A DNA stretch of 64,000 nt from DASQZK01 sp963764345 (lineage in GTDB: Bacteria; Bacteroidota; Bacteroidia; Bacteroidales; GCA-2748055), in assembly GCA_963764345.1 (NCBI GenBank), contig CAVXSF010000009.1, positions 310,001 through 374,000 of the forward strand. The letters run 5' to 3'. The translations under genes were made by a program, and so were the position numbers. The notes under the pieces are model-generated. The model was not told the DNA's origin and did not search any database. It saw nothing but the letters and a program-made list of their open reading frames with translations. This document shows, in pieces, positions 9,999 to 20,057 of this stretch (positions within the stretch are counted from its first letter, which is position 1; every line of letters starts with the position of its first letter).

Positions 9999-11240
9999 AT
10001 GAACTTGTCTGAAAAACGATACGATGCTGAAGCTAACGTTGAAGGGCGTTTTCCGGAAGGTGACACCTCCCGTTTACAGTCGGGAAAGGGAAGTATTTCG
10101 GTAAGAGGGATTCATTACGAAACAGAACAACCGGTACAAGTCGATATAGAAAACGGGATGATCCGTAAAATCTCAGGTTTGAAAAGTGAAGGAAGGTTTT
10201 CCGGCTTGCATTACATCGCTCCCGGGCTCATCGATAACCAGGTAAACGGTTATGCCGGGATAGATTTTTCAGATCCGGCTCTTACCACGGAGGGCCTGGT
10301 TTATGCAGCGCAAGCCCTCTGGGAAACCGGGGTAACAACTTTCTTCCCCACCCTCATCACCAACAGTCACGAAAACCTGCTGAAAATTTTCACGACGCTC
10401 GCCATTTCCATACAACATCAAAACCTGAACGGAAGCGTTCCCGGTTTTCATCTGGAAGGCCCGTACATTTCCTCAGAAGACGGGTATAGGGGAATTCATC
10501 CTGCCGCACATATCAGGAAGCCCTCATGGACCGAATTTTCAGAGTATCTCCGGGCATCAGACGGAAAGATCCTGCAGGTGACCCTGGCGCCCGAATACGA
10601 AGAGGCAGGTCTTTTCATCAAAAAATGTGTCGAAAAGGGTATCAGGGTAGCCATAGGCCACACCAGTGCTGGTGCAGAAGAGATCCGCAGGGCTGCTGAT
10701 CTCGGAGCTCACCTGTCGGTTCATCTCGGAAACGGATGTGCCAACTACATTCACAGGCACCATAACCCGATATGGCCGCAGCTGGCAGACGACCGGATCA
10801 TTCCCAGCATCATCGCCGACGGACATCATCTCCTCCCGGAAGAAATTATGGTTTTCTACAGGGTCAAGGGACCCGATCATATGATCCTGACCTCAGACGT
10901 AACCTTCCTGGCAGGTATGCCTCCGGGCCGGTACCAATTTGCCGGAAGTGAGGTTGAACTGACAGCTGATGGTGCTCTGATAAACGTGCAACAGAATTGT
11001 CTGGCGGGCGCCTCATTTCCGCTGATGGCAGGTGTGGGACATTTCATGGAAGTCACCGGTTGTTCACCGGCCATTGCCATTCATATGGCCAGCCGGAACG
11101 TCGCAGGGATTTACGGTTTGAATGACAGGGGCTCGTTAACGCCTGGCAAAAGAGCCGATTTTATCCTGTTTGAAAAACTGAAAACCGGGTTGGCAGTTCA
11201 GGAAACCTGGGTTGCGGGTGAGCGCAGGTACGTGCGATGA
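9999..11240 (+). CDS. nagA: N-acetylglucosamine-6-phosphate deacetylase
   Basis: Removes the acetyl group from GlcNAc-6-phosphate, supplying the substrate of NagB, encoded 7 bases upstream. The 413 aa protein is an amidohydrolase-fold metalloenzyme. Visible motifs: YIAPGLIDNQVNGYAG near residue 70, HLEGPYIS with the metal-binding glutamate, GHTSAGAEEIRRAADLGA and SVHLGNGC with metal-ligand histidines, IADGHHL, and the catalytic Asp in LTSDVTFLAG. The first 30 residues are a poorly conserved extension, and initiation slightly downstream is possible. Together with the symporter that follows, it points to use of host or microbial amino sugars. Confidence 0.94.
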   Translation: MNLSEKRYDAEANVEGRFPEGDTSRLQSGKGSISVRGIHYETEQPVQVDIENGMIRKISGLKSEGRFSGLHYIAPGLIDNQVNGYAGIDFSDPALTTEGLVYAAQALWETGVTTFFPTLITNSHENLLKIFTTLAISIQHQNLNGSVPGFHLEGPYISSEDGYRGIHPAAHIRKPSWTEFSEYLRASDGKILQVTLAPEYEEAGLFIKKCVEKGIRVAIGHTSAGAEEIRRAADLGAHLSVHLGNGCANYIHRHHNPIWPQLADDRIIPSIIADGHHLLPEEIMVFYRVKGPDHMILTSDVTFLAGMPPGRYQFAGSEVELTADGALINVQQNCLAGASFPLMAGVGHFMEVTGCSPAIAIHMASRNVAGIYGLNDRGSLTPGKRADFILFEKLKTGLAVQETWVAGERRYVR

Positions 11241-11290
11241 CGGTGCGGGGATTTTCACCTGCCCGACAGGAGATCTGTTTGAACACTTGA

Positions 11291-11444
11291 AATGAAACCC
11301 GCATGATTGATGACAACACAACCGATCCACCTGAAACGGAGAACTCAGCGGAGTTAAAGGTAACCTTATATTAATCAATCATGTGCGGTTCTCCCGCACG
11401 AGCGGGACAACCTATTATACCTCTGAAAACAAAATTATTATAGA
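11291..11444 (+). repeat. Interspersed structured element, copy A
   Basis: A 154-base intergenic sequence that aligns without gaps to 19577-19730, with about 24 differences by hand count (about 84% identity). It contains an outer stem (CATGATTGAT with ATCAATCATG), an inner hairpin AACTC-AGCG-GAGTT, and a perfect hairpin TCCCGC-ACGA-GCGGGA. It ends about 38 bases before the symporter ATG and has the same orientation. There is no open frame. It may be a structured leader RNA or a small miniature mobile repeat. Confidence 0.8.
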
Positions 11445-11482
11445 AAGAAAACGTCCGTTCATATCATAGATAAAAATTGCAA

Positions 11483-13153
11483 ATGACAGGCTTGGATTAC
11501 ATTGTACTGATCGGATATTTCGTCCTCATCACCGCTTTCGGTTTATGGACATCCCGAAAGATCACGAACAGCGACAGCTACTTCAGGGGTGAACGAAAAT
11601 TCAAATGGTGGGTGATGATGGGCCAGGCCTTCGGCACAGGCACCCATGCCGAGATGCCGGTAGCTCAAACCGGTGCAACTTTTTCGCAGGGCTTTGCAAC
11701 CATCTGGTACCAGTGGAAGAACATGCTGATAACACCCTTTTACTGGCTGATCGCTCCTTTTTACAGGCGTAGTGAACGCACCACCGTGGGCGAGATCATC
11801 GAGGACCGTTACGGCAAACAACTGGGTATCGTATATTCCGTCTTTGCCATCGCCTTTTTTGTGTTCAATATGGGAGCTATGCTTCAGGGAGCGGCGAAAG
11901 TAATCTCCGTGGCGACAGGCAACCTGATCTCACCGAACGGCGTTGTTCTCGCCATGACCCTGGCCTTCATCATATACAGTTTTGCCGGTGGATTGATTGC
12001 CTCAGCCTATGCCGATTTCATCCAGTCGTTCCTGATCATCATCCTTTCCATGATGCTTATTCCTATAGGACTGAAGGAAGTAAACGGATTCGCCGGCATG
12101 AGACAGGTTCTTCCCAACCGGTTTTTTGATCTGATAAATAGCAATAGCGGCATTGACAGCTTTACCATTGTCATGCTTGCCTTAAACGGCATTGTGGGCA
12201 TTACCGCCCAGCCTCATATGGTCTCCATGTGTGCTACCGGTAATACGGAGAGATCGGGACGCATAGGTCAGACTTTCGGTTCGATGGTCAAACGTCTGGT
12301 CACCATCGGATGGGCACTGACAGGACTTGTTGTCGCAGCACTGGTCATCCACAACAGGGTTACCCTCGATGATCCGGAAATGGCCTTCGGATATGCCAGC
12401 CGCGTGCTGCTCGGCCCCGGGCTTACCGGACTGATGCTTGCCGCCATTGTGGCGGCGAATATGTCATCCTGCTCCAACTTCATGGTCAACACCGGAGCGC
12501 TGTTCACCCAAAATATTTACAAACGCTTTATCCGTCCTGATGCCGGTGACCGAAGTCTCCTGCGGATGGGCCGTTATTCAGGTCTGGTCCTTTCGGTTCT
12601 CGCCGTTTTCTTTGCATTTAGCATCAAAAGAGTGCTGTACGCATTCCTGTTCACGGAAACAATCGCAGCGTTCATGGGGATCATCTTTCTCGGCGGATTG
12701 ATATGGAAACGGGCCAACCGATTCGGTGCTGCCGCTTCCATTATTGTCTCCTTCACCCTCTATTATGTGATTAACTTTCTAAACACCGGCGACCTTAAGC
12801 TGATTTACGACTGGAAGCCTGCCCCTTTCGGACTTGCCATGGCAGCAGGGTTCCTGGTTTTCTGGCTCGTCAGTATCCTGACCCGTCCTGAGGACGCAGC
12901 TCAAAACGAAGCCTTTTTCGACAGGATGCGCAGAAAATCGGACGCCACCACAAGGGACACAGACGGTAACAAACCCCTGGCCTCTAAAACCGGTGATGAC
13001 CTTCTGCTGCTCGATCTCCCCGGCTGGATGAAAAAAGAAAGATGGAAAGGGTTCTTCAGACGTTACCGGGAAGACCTGGCAGGATTTTTCCTGTCATGGC
13101 TCTTCGTAGCCTTTCTTATCCTCCTGGCATGGGGAATCATGCAGATCAGGTAG
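11483..13153 (+). CDS. SSS-family sodium:solute symporter
   Basis: An inner-membrane carrier of the sodium:solute symporter superfamily, with about 13 hydrophobic segments across 556 aa. Family features include the N-terminal helix DYIVLIGYFVLITAFGLW, FRGERKFKWWVMMG, the TM2-3 region GTGTHAEMPVAQTGATFSQG, and IVAANMSSCSNFMVNTGALF in the core. The ATG at 11483 is preferred; an in-frame TTG lies two codons upstream. Substrates in the family range from sugars and sialic acid to amino acids. Position after nagB-nagA suggests an amino sugar or a sugar released by the nearby glycosidases (inference). The last 100 residues form a cytoplasmic linker plus a final helix. Confidence 0.9.
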   Translation: MTGLDYIVLIGYFVLITAFGLWTSRKITNSDSYFRGERKFKWWVMMGQAFGTGTHAEMPVAQTGATFSQGFATIWYQWKNMLITPFYWLIAPFYRRSERTTVGEIIEDRYGKQLGIVYSVFAIAFFVFNMGAMLQGAAKVISVATGNLISPNGVVLAMTLAFIIYSFAGGLIASAYADFIQSFLIIILSMMLIPIGLKEVNGFAGMRQVLPNRFFDLINSNSGIDSFTIVMLALNGIVGITAQPHMVSMCATGNTERSGRIGQTFGSMVKRLVTIGWALTGLVVAALVIHNRVTLDDPEMAFGYASRVLLGPGLTGLMLAAIVAANMSSCSNFMVNTGALFTQNIYKRFIRPDAGDRSLLRMGRYSGLVLSVLAVFFAFSIKRVLYAFLFTETIAAFMGIIFLGGLIWKRANRFGAAASIIVSFTLYYVINFLNTGDLKLIYDWKPAPFGLAMAAGFLVFWLVSILTRPEDAAQNEAFFDRMRRKSDATTRDTDGNKPLASKTGDDLLLLDLPGWMKKERWKGFFRRYREDLAGFFLSWLFVAFLILLAWGIMQIR

Positions 13154-13207
13154 AGATACCCTGACCTGACAGGACTCCCCGCAGGCCGGAAGGGATATAT
13201 AATTCTG

Positions 13208-14395
13208 CTAATTAATTTCCAGGTCTTTCCAGCCCGGCAGTTGAGGGTATTTGGCATGCGGCTCAGTCTGGTACCAAAAACAGACAGATGAGATATCGGA
13301 ATGCTGCTGCAGGTAACGGCCGCCTTTCCGCCATCCGAGGTCCTGGATGGTGATTTTAAGATCTTTGTCAAACCGGATCGGATCCATGATATGCCACCGG
13401 TAAAGACCAAACCGCTGCATCACATCATAATGCCCGTCACCCCTTATCACCTGCGCCAGGCCACTGTAAGGAGTGCAGAATTCCGTATAGGCCGTCTCCG
13501 TCACACCTGCCTCATTTTTGGTCCTGGTATCAAAATCATAGGAGCCGCAAAAATAATCTTCGGTGCCTGTGCCGCATATGGTTGGGAACTTCGTGTCACC
13601 ATCCATGTAAAACTTGATCTCTCCTTCACCCCACCAGCCATTGTTATGTACTCCCCAGGCAAGGTAAACACCCACATATTGTCCTTTGCCTTTAATTCCG
13701 TCGACAATAGTATAAACCGAATTTTCATCCGGATTGGACCGCCGGTATTGGGCATGAAAATACCCCGCGTCAGCCGGAACATCGGTGAGCGTATAATCGA
13801 TCTGGTAAAAAAGCGTCATAGCATCGGTATCGTTGATGTTTTCCATCGTGATCCGGCACTTTTTATGAAAAGGCATCGTCCAGTAGCAGTTGAATGCACT
13901 CCCCGGATTGACACATACAGCCAGAGAATTCACCGGAGCATACCTGTTCCATCCCATACAGAAGAAATCACCTACCGGACATTCAACCGAGGGTTCCTTC
14001 TCATCATCCCAGTATATCCGGAGGATCGAAAAGCGCCAGTTGCCTGTCGGTGTCATCCAGATATGCTGAATAGCACCGGGGCCGTCAATTTCGGCGAGGG
14101 TAAGGGTCTGTCCGGGTTGAATACGGACATTGGGATTCACCTTCCAGCCCTGGCCCAGGTCCCGTGCAGCATTGGCGGAATTTGCCTGGTTGGGGGTGTC
14201 CTTATCTTCAAGGGTGGCCATGCCGCCTTTGCCTTTCTCACCAGTGAAATTTTCCGGACTTATCGACCGGGTTTTTGCATCCGACAAACGGTAAAGATTG
14301 CCCATATTCATGCCCAGACCGTTAAATTTCTCCTGTGCGAGAATATTTACAGAAAGGAAACACAACAATGCAAGAAAAAGATGTTTCGTTTTCAT
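13208..14395 (-). CDS. DUF2961 / GH172-like glycosidase
   Basis: A secreted 395 aa protein with signal peptide MKTKHLFLALLCFLSVNILAQ. The sequence is typical of DUF2961: GPGAIQHIWMT, RIYWDDEKEPSVECPVGDFF, NCYWTMPFHKKCRITMEN, then GEGEIKFYMDGD and GTGTEDYF. DUF2961 has been reclassified as glycoside hydrolase family 172, whose members act on alpha-fructofuranosides or arabinofuranosides. The glutamates in GEGE and GTED lie about 20-22 residues apart and are good candidates for the catalytic pair, by recall of the described enzymes. It is convergent with the symporter gene, 54 bases away. The precise substrate is unknown. Confidence 0.87.
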   Translation of the reverse strand: MKTKHLFLALLCFLSVNILAQEKFNGLGMNMGNLYRLSDAKTRSISPENFTGEKGKGGMATLEDKDTPNQANSANAARDLGQGWKVNPNVRIQPGQTLTLAEIDGPGAIQHIWMTPTGNWRFSILRIYWDDEKEPSVECPVGDFFCMGWNRYAPVNSLAVCVNPGSAFNCYWTMPFHKKCRITMENINDTDAMTLFYQIDYTLTDVPADAGYFHAQYRRSNPDENSVYTIVDGIKGKGQYVGVYLAWGVHNNGWWGEGEIKFYMDGDTKFPTICGTGTEDYFCGSYDFDTRTKNEAGVTETAYTEFCTPYSGLAQVIRGDGHYDVMQRFGLYRWHIMDPIRFDKDLKITIQDLGWRKGGRYLQQHSDISSVCFWYQTEPHAKYPQLPGWKDLEIN

Positions 14396-14635
14396 GATTA
14401 AAAAGAATTAAGGTTAGTATAACTGGTTTGATTTTGATGACAGGTTAAATACGGATCCCCTGGCAGCCGGTCTCCCTCAGCACTGTCCGAAAAATTCCCG
14501 AAACAGGCAAGATACATCATCGAAGTCTGAAATGACAAAGTATTGACAAAATTCCTTACCTGAATTTGAACCGCATGAAATGGATTTTCCGCCAGAAGAG
14601 TAAAAAGAACTATTCTGAACGGCATACGTGCATAA

Positions 14636-14676
14636 AAAAACGGCATCTGACCAGACCGGGTCAGAATGCCGTTTTT
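14636..14676. terminator. Bidirectional terminator hairpin
   Basis: AAAAACGGCATTCTGACC-type stem: ACGGCATCTGACC and GGTCAGAATGCCGT around a short loop, flanked by A and T tracts on both sides. On the minus strand it lies about 40 bases past the sulfatase stop and should end that transcript. The rest of the 322-base gap (14396-14717) shows nothing I recognise. Confidence 0.8.
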
Positions 14677-14717
14677 CAACTTATACGTTTCACGTATAGA
14701 CGATTACCGTGAAATAT

Positions 14718-16337
14718 CTATTTATTCTTCGTTGCTTCGAGGTATTCTTTCAGGTACCGCTGATCATTGGCATCGCTGTCGCCGTATTTTTTGCGCAGCT
14801 CCGTCAGTCTGCCGTGCATCATTTTCTGAACATCAGCATAGGCCGGATCATCATAGACATTGTGCATTTCATGTGGATCCTTCTGAAGGTCGTACAGTTC
14901 CCATTCATCGATGTCGTAGTAAAAATGCATGAGTTTATAGCGGTCGGTGCGTACACCATAGTGACGCTTCACCATGTGGATGGACGGGTATTCATAATAG
15001 GTGTAATAAATAGCATCGCGCCAGTTTGTTGAATCACCTTCAGCTAATTTCCGGAAGGACAATCCCTGCATATCACCGGGGACGGTTACGCCGGCATAAT
15101 CCAGAAAGGTCGGTGCAAAATCGAGGTTCTGGACCATTTTATCAACCACCGTACCTGGTTTTATCTCCTCAGGATACCTCATCAGGATCGGTGTACGGAA
15201 GGATTCCTGGTACATGAAACGTTTGTCGAACCACCCGTGTTCGCCCAGATACATCCCCTGGTCGGAGGTGTAGACAACGATCGTATTATCTGTCAGACCG
15301 TTTTTGTCGAGGTAATCGAGAACTTCTCCCACACCGTCGTCGACAGATGCGATACATGCCAGGTAATCCTGCATATAACGTTCATATTTCCAGTGAGTCA
15401 TTTCTTTTTGTGACATGCCGGGATACTCCTTCACAAATTCTTCATTCATCGGTTTGTAAACTGAATCCCAGGCAGCCCGCTGTTGTTCATCCATCCTCCC
15501 CAGATTATTTTCCAGGGCATTCCTGCCCCAGTCGGTGTTTTCCTTAATGCCCAGTTTATCCATCACTTCGGGATAGATCTTGTTGTCTCCTGCCCAGTTC
15601 ATATTGTTCAGAATGCGCATTTCGGCTGATTTGGCAGCAGTACCTCTGCCTGAATAATCATCATAAAGCGTTTCAGGTTCCTTGAATTTCTTATGAATAT
15701 ATTCCTTGTAATACTTCTCTTCAGGCAACCATTCCCGGTGTGGGGCCTTATGATGATAGAGAAGGCAGAACGGTTTGTCGGGTTCACGATGTTTGAGCCA
15801 GTCGAGTGCCAGGTTGGTGATGATGGTGGTCGCATACCCGTGTATCTGCTCTTTCTTGCCGTTGATAATAAAATCAGGATTATAATAATGACCCTGACCC
15901 TCGAGAACCGCTGAATAGTCAAATCCCTGAGGCGTACCGTCAAGGTGGATTTTGCCGACTAGGGCTGTCTGATACCCATTCGCCCGGAGGAGTTTCGGGA
16001 ACATCTCCTGGTCCCAGTTAAATGGCTGAACATTGTCCACCTTGCCATTAATAAAGCTGTGTTTCCCGGTAAGCATCACCGCACGGCTTGGGGCGCAAAG
16101 TGAATTGGTCACAAAGCCCCTGGTAAAGATGGCGCCTTCTTTGGCAAGGCGGTCAATGTTAGGTGTGTTGTTTAAACCAAATCCGTAAGCGCTGATGGCC
16201 TGGTAGCCATGGTCATCACTCATGATGAAGATGATGTTCGGCCGCTTGTGATCTTGTTTGGGTGCACGGTTTGTACAGGATACTACTGCCGTGCCGACAG
16301 TCAGTATCGTTAAGGCTTTTGAAATACTGGATTTCAT
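14718..16337 (-). CDS. Arylsulfatase-family (S1) lipoprotein
   Basis: A 539 aa exported sulfatase. The signal peptide ends with TAVVSC (Cys21), a lipobox. The family start RPNIIFIMSDDHGYQAISAYG carries the calcium-binding aspartates. The modification motif is CAPSR at residues 81-85, of the cysteine type, which needs an anaerobic or aerobic formylglycine-generating maturase encoded elsewhere. Further motifs: GKIHLDG and YTSDQGMYLGEHGWFDKRFMYQES with the conserved metal and sulfate ligands. These enzymes remove sulfate esters from host or algal polysaccharides. Its company here (NagA/NagB, mannosidases, acetylesterase) fits sulfated glycans such as mucin or glycosaminoglycans, but the substrate is inferred. 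Confidence 0.93.
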   Translation of the reverse strand: MKSSISKALTILTVGTAVVSCTNRAPKQDHKRPNIIFIMSDDHGYQAISAYGFGLNNTPNIDRLAKEGAIFTRGFVTNSLCAPSRAVMLTGKHSFINGKVDNVQPFNWDQEMFPKLLRANGYQTALVGKIHLDGTPQGFDYSAVLEGQGHYYNPDFIINGKKEQIHGYATTIITNLALDWLKHREPDKPFCLLYHHKAPHREWLPEEKYYKEYIHKKFKEPETLYDDYSGRGTAAKSAEMRILNNMNWAGDNKIYPEVMDKLGIKENTDWGRNALENNLGRMDEQQRAAWDSVYKPMNEEFVKEYPGMSQKEMTHWKYERYMQDYLACIASVDDGVGEVLDYLDKNGLTDNTIVVYTSDQGMYLGEHGWFDKRFMYQESFRTPILMRYPEEIKPGTVVDKMVQNLDFAPTFLDYAGVTVPGDMQGLSFRKLAEGDSTNWRDAIYYTYYEYPSIHMVKRHYGVRTDRYKLMHFYYDIDEWELYDLQKDPHEMHNVYDDPAYADVQKMMHGRLTELRKKYGDSDANDQRYLKEYLEATKNK

Positions 16338-16484
16338 AATACAAGGATTAGTAGTGGTTATTGGCTTTATTCAGCTGAAAAATCCGGATTGAAAGCTTCA
16401 CAATATAACGATTTGTGATGAAAAAGCCGGCATAGTAAATGAAATCCCGGGTCTACTATACTTTATTAAGTATACTCATTTACC

Positions 16485-16520
16485 AAAAAAACTTCCGTTC
16501 AGCCAGGCTGAACGGAAGTT
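16485..16520 (-). terminator. Intrinsic terminator after T9SS protein
   Basis: A 15-base perfect stem (AACTTCCGTTCAGCC and its complement) with a one-base centre, followed on the minus strand by seven T residues. It lies about 60 bases past the end of the T9SS gene. Confidence 0.88.
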
Positions 16521-16581
16521 TCCGGAACAAATGAAAATAAAGTGAAGTTATAACGGGCAGTATGGCATCTGCCTTTCATAT

Positions 16582-18885
16582 TTATTGCAGAACGATAATC
16601 TTCGTATCAAGTACCGTATTTTCAGGATTCAGGAACTGCAGGTAATACATACCTTTCTCCCCAAACTCACTCAGATTGATCTCATAGACAGCCTGATTGC
16701 ATTTGCGATTGAAAATTTCCCTGCCCATGGTATCGATGATCCTGAGAGTACATGTGCTGTAATGAGTATAATTCCCCAGGTCGATCACAATGATACCCTG
16801 TGAGGGATTCGGATACACTTTTATAGAGTTTATTTCAGGGCCGATATCTCCTATCGTGCCCGCATCTATTTTCAGGGTGTCATTTCCGCTGCATGTCTCA
16901 ACCCAGATGGTATCCAATAGCACGAGTCTGGGGATTAAACCGGAACATGTTCGACAAGGTGGTGGTCGTCTGAAATTTACCGTTTTCATCACTTAATTTT
17001 GCCTCCACCTGGTACCAGACAGTATCCAGGGATAAATCATCATACCAGGAATATTGTATAGGCGATATATGGCCCGTATTAATGAGATTCTGTGGTGAAT
17101 GCCCTTTCAGTAAATTATATTGTTCAACGGTGCGTCCCTGATAAGTATCCCATAAAAGCTGAACGGTCGAATTCATATTCTGGAAGACATCCAGGCGCAT
17201 TGTCTTCTGAGTTCCGCTACTCTCTGAATACGTGCCACATTCATCCTTCAGTTTAAGTAGGTAGGAATACGGCTGGTTTGCCGGGTTTGAGTTCAGATCA
17301 ATATAGCTATCAGTCCCCGGATTGTATACGATCCCGTCCAGTAGCATCATATCTTCACCGGCTACCGACCTGAAGATGAAGAGTGAGTCTGTGTTCACAT
17401 CCCCCGTTTCCGTCCACCTGATCATATTCTTACCCGTTTCCTGATCGTATCCTGCCAACTCAAGAAGCAGGGGATTGGCGGCGGGAATTATGGTAAGTTT
17501 CAGAGTGTCTTCTGCCTGGCATCCTGAATTGGTCTGTACTTTCAGCACCAATGGGCCGTCACCTTCTAATTGATCTATCAGTAAACTATCCTGGTTAAAG
17601 ACCTGATCCTGATATTCCCAAAAACTTGATATATCCGCTTCTCCTTTATAATTATTGGAGCCGATAAAGAGTTGGGAAGAATGGCAGGACAGCATACTGT
17701 CTCCGAGAATATCAGCGTGAAGACCTGTGACATACACTTTTATTTTTGCACGATCAGACTCAATGTTATTAACCACCTGACTGACATAATAATTCATGAC
17801 ACTGTCAACTACCGTGGGGGGAGAAACCGGATCAATGTAAGGGGTCCCACCTGATGCTTTTGTATACCAGCGAAGGTTATCGCCGATGGCTTGAAGCGGA
17901 GAAGAAGGTTCACCCGTACAATAATAAACCGGCGATATAACCACCGGCCGCGGAACCCAGGCGTCTTCATCAAACACAAGGTAGCCGGCATAATAGTTAA
18001 GACAATAAACTTCATTGTTGGTTGAATTCCAGCAATAATCCGTTCTCTTAATATTGTCGTTGTCCGTCGCGTCAGAACGTATGTCGAAAGAAATGACTTT
18101 TTTTACTTTGGGATCAAATGCCACATAATTGGAACTGTTGTAAGCCCCCCATTCATCAGCCATATATGCCATATTCCCGGAAAAATTCAGCCGAAGAATG
18201 GCCCATGCCGTACCTTCACTGTCTTCTTGCCATAGTGTTTCTGGTACATTCATAGCCTGGATACCTGATTTCCACGTGCCATCCTGTCCACAATTGGCCG
18301 TGTTTTCATAAAATACCCCCGCTCCCGAAATAAAATTTTGATCCGCCAAGTTCAATGTAACGGCCGTACTGTGCATTCGTTCCATGCGGTCCGTATAGCC
18401 CTTCTGCCGCATCAAATCCAGCCTCATACCGGTCTGGCTCCTTTGTCTGGATCATAACTTCAAATCTCTTCATGGTAGAATTAAAAACCCGGTTCTTATC
18501 CACATATTTTAACATTATATACAGGTTATCAGAATCAAAACATGCTTTAAAAGAAGCGCCAAAAGTATTGCCGGATCCAAGATCAAACAGATCTCCTTCA
18601 TCGTTAACTCAACGGTTGGCTGATGTATTGTTCATTACCTAAACTATCCCATAAAGTCTTGAGGTCATTGAGATCCATATTGGGAATGTCGATGGGGGAA
18701 CTGTCGCTCAACTTTTCGGCCACAACTGCTTTTTTGTCGAAAGGATTGGAACTCAAGTCAAAATTGTAGTATGGGGATTGAACGTCTTCATTCAGGTTTA
18801 TCCAGTTCACAATCTCAAAAGGAGCCTGGCTAAATAAAGAAAAAGCTGTTATAATGAACGTTAACAGCAGTGTAAATTTTTTCAT
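16582..18885 (-). CDS. T9SS-secreted protein with CBM9-like N-terminus (three indels)
   Basis: One long secreted protein broken into four frames. It starts at the ATG at 18885 with a signal peptide (MKKFTLLLTFIITAFSLFSQ). Next comes a segment resembling CBM9-like sugar-binding domains (NLYIMLKYVDKN, KRFEVMIQTKEPDRYEAG). The middle consists of beta-rich repeats similar to immunoglobulin/fibronectin folds, with PVVISPVYYCTGE and YLLKLKDECGTYSESSGTQK. The end is a type A T9SS sorting domain (SIKVYPNPSQGIIVIDLG to LDTKIIVLQ). Extra bases lie near 18609, in the run 18316-18320, and in the run 16937-16939. Removing all three gives 766 aa in one frame. It would be exported by the type IX system and fixed at the surface, perhaps binding glycans. 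No catalytic domain is recognised. Confidence 0.78.
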
Positions 18886-20057
18886 TGCGTGGGTAGTTTA
18901 GTTGTTTTTTGGAATGAAAATGAAACAGGATCAGTATATATCAAAAAGCATTTCAAAATATTTCCATTGGGAATTTTCTTAGAATAAATATAGTAAACAT
19001 TTATTACAATTTCAGAAAATTAATTATTTCCTCAAAATATCGGACGGAAATTACTCTTGAATTTTTTCATGAATGTCAGAATCAATTAAAAAATGGCAGG
19101 ACCTGGCAAATTTTTCAGCTGAGATCCTATATGTCAGGCCGTAAAAAAAGGTCGAGATAACATATCAAAAGGTTGCAGTACGCATAATATTGTATATCAG
19201 GTTGTTATCGTTAAGAAGAATGAAGAATAAAGTCATGCAAGGAGATCATTTTGATATATCAGATTCACAAATTTTGCAATAAGATCAGGGCTTGAATCAT
19301 CAAGGGTAAAATATTTATGTTAAAAAACATATGGATGAAACGCTGAGATTTTCGCTGCGTTTGCCATTAAGGGTGGTTGGGTGGGGGGTGGGTAACCCCT
19401 TTTTAACTATGACGTTATTAGTATAATAATAACTTCTGACCCGGATCTGATCCTGGATTATGTTGAATACCAGTATGATTACCACTGTTAATCAATGGAT
19501 TGAAATTCCATTCTGAAGTGTACAATTGGGTATACCCTCCATGGATTTAAAGTGGGTTTTGAAAAAAAAAGGTCCTAATGAAACCAACATGATTGATGAC
19601 AACACAACCGATCCGCCTGAGGCGGAGAGCTCAGCGGAGCTAAACGCAACCTCATAATATTCACTCATGTGTGGTTCTCGCGCACGAGCTGGACAAGCTG
19701 TTCTACCTCTGAAATAGTAACTATTATAGACTGAATATCCTGACTAAAACGGAATTTTCAATAAAACTCCTCCAATTCACGATTGAGGAATACGGCATAG
19801 GGGTTCATTTAAAATTAAACCGGCCGTTTCTGGTCTGGAAATAGGGGATAAAATATCATCTTTTGAAAAAAAATTTGAATGTCCATCCTGGAGACGGATC
19901 TCCCGGATACATGAAAATTTGGAAAGATAAATCCGGCAGAGTTTTGACATTTCCCCATGCATGATAAGCTTCATGAACCTTAAGCCTGGTTATGACGTTT
20001 TCTTAAATATTCCTTACTATTGTAATCGCGTTCGAAATCCAATAATTAACTGAAATC
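18886..20057. other. Long gene-free region
   Basis: Almost 1.2 kb without a supported gene between the T9SS protein and the acetylesterase. It contains one structured repeat (19577-19730), a G-rich stretch near 19370-19395 and long A/T-rich sequence. The only open frame above 60 codons (19777-19974, minus) lacks any family feature. It may hold a leader, a decayed gene or a small RNA. Confidence 0.5.
19577..19730 (+). repeat. Interspersed structured element, copy B
   Basis: Same length and orientation as 11291-11444. Here the inner part forms CCGCC-TGA-GGCGG and AGCTC-AGCG-GAGCT; the second hairpin differs from copy A by a paired change (A-T to G-C), which keeps the stem. The outer stem uses AACCAACATGA and TCATGTGTGGTT. 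It lies 328 bases upstream of the acetylesterase gene, reading towards it. Confidence 0.8.

Noticed and set aside
13301..14401. 366-codon open frame on the plus strand
   Set aside because: It lies fully antisense to the DUF2961/GH172-like gene, which has a signal peptide and family motifs. The plus-strand translation has no family features.
19777..19974. 65-codon minus-strand frame in the long gap
   Set aside because: Too short, no ribosome site, no motif; better left as intergenic.
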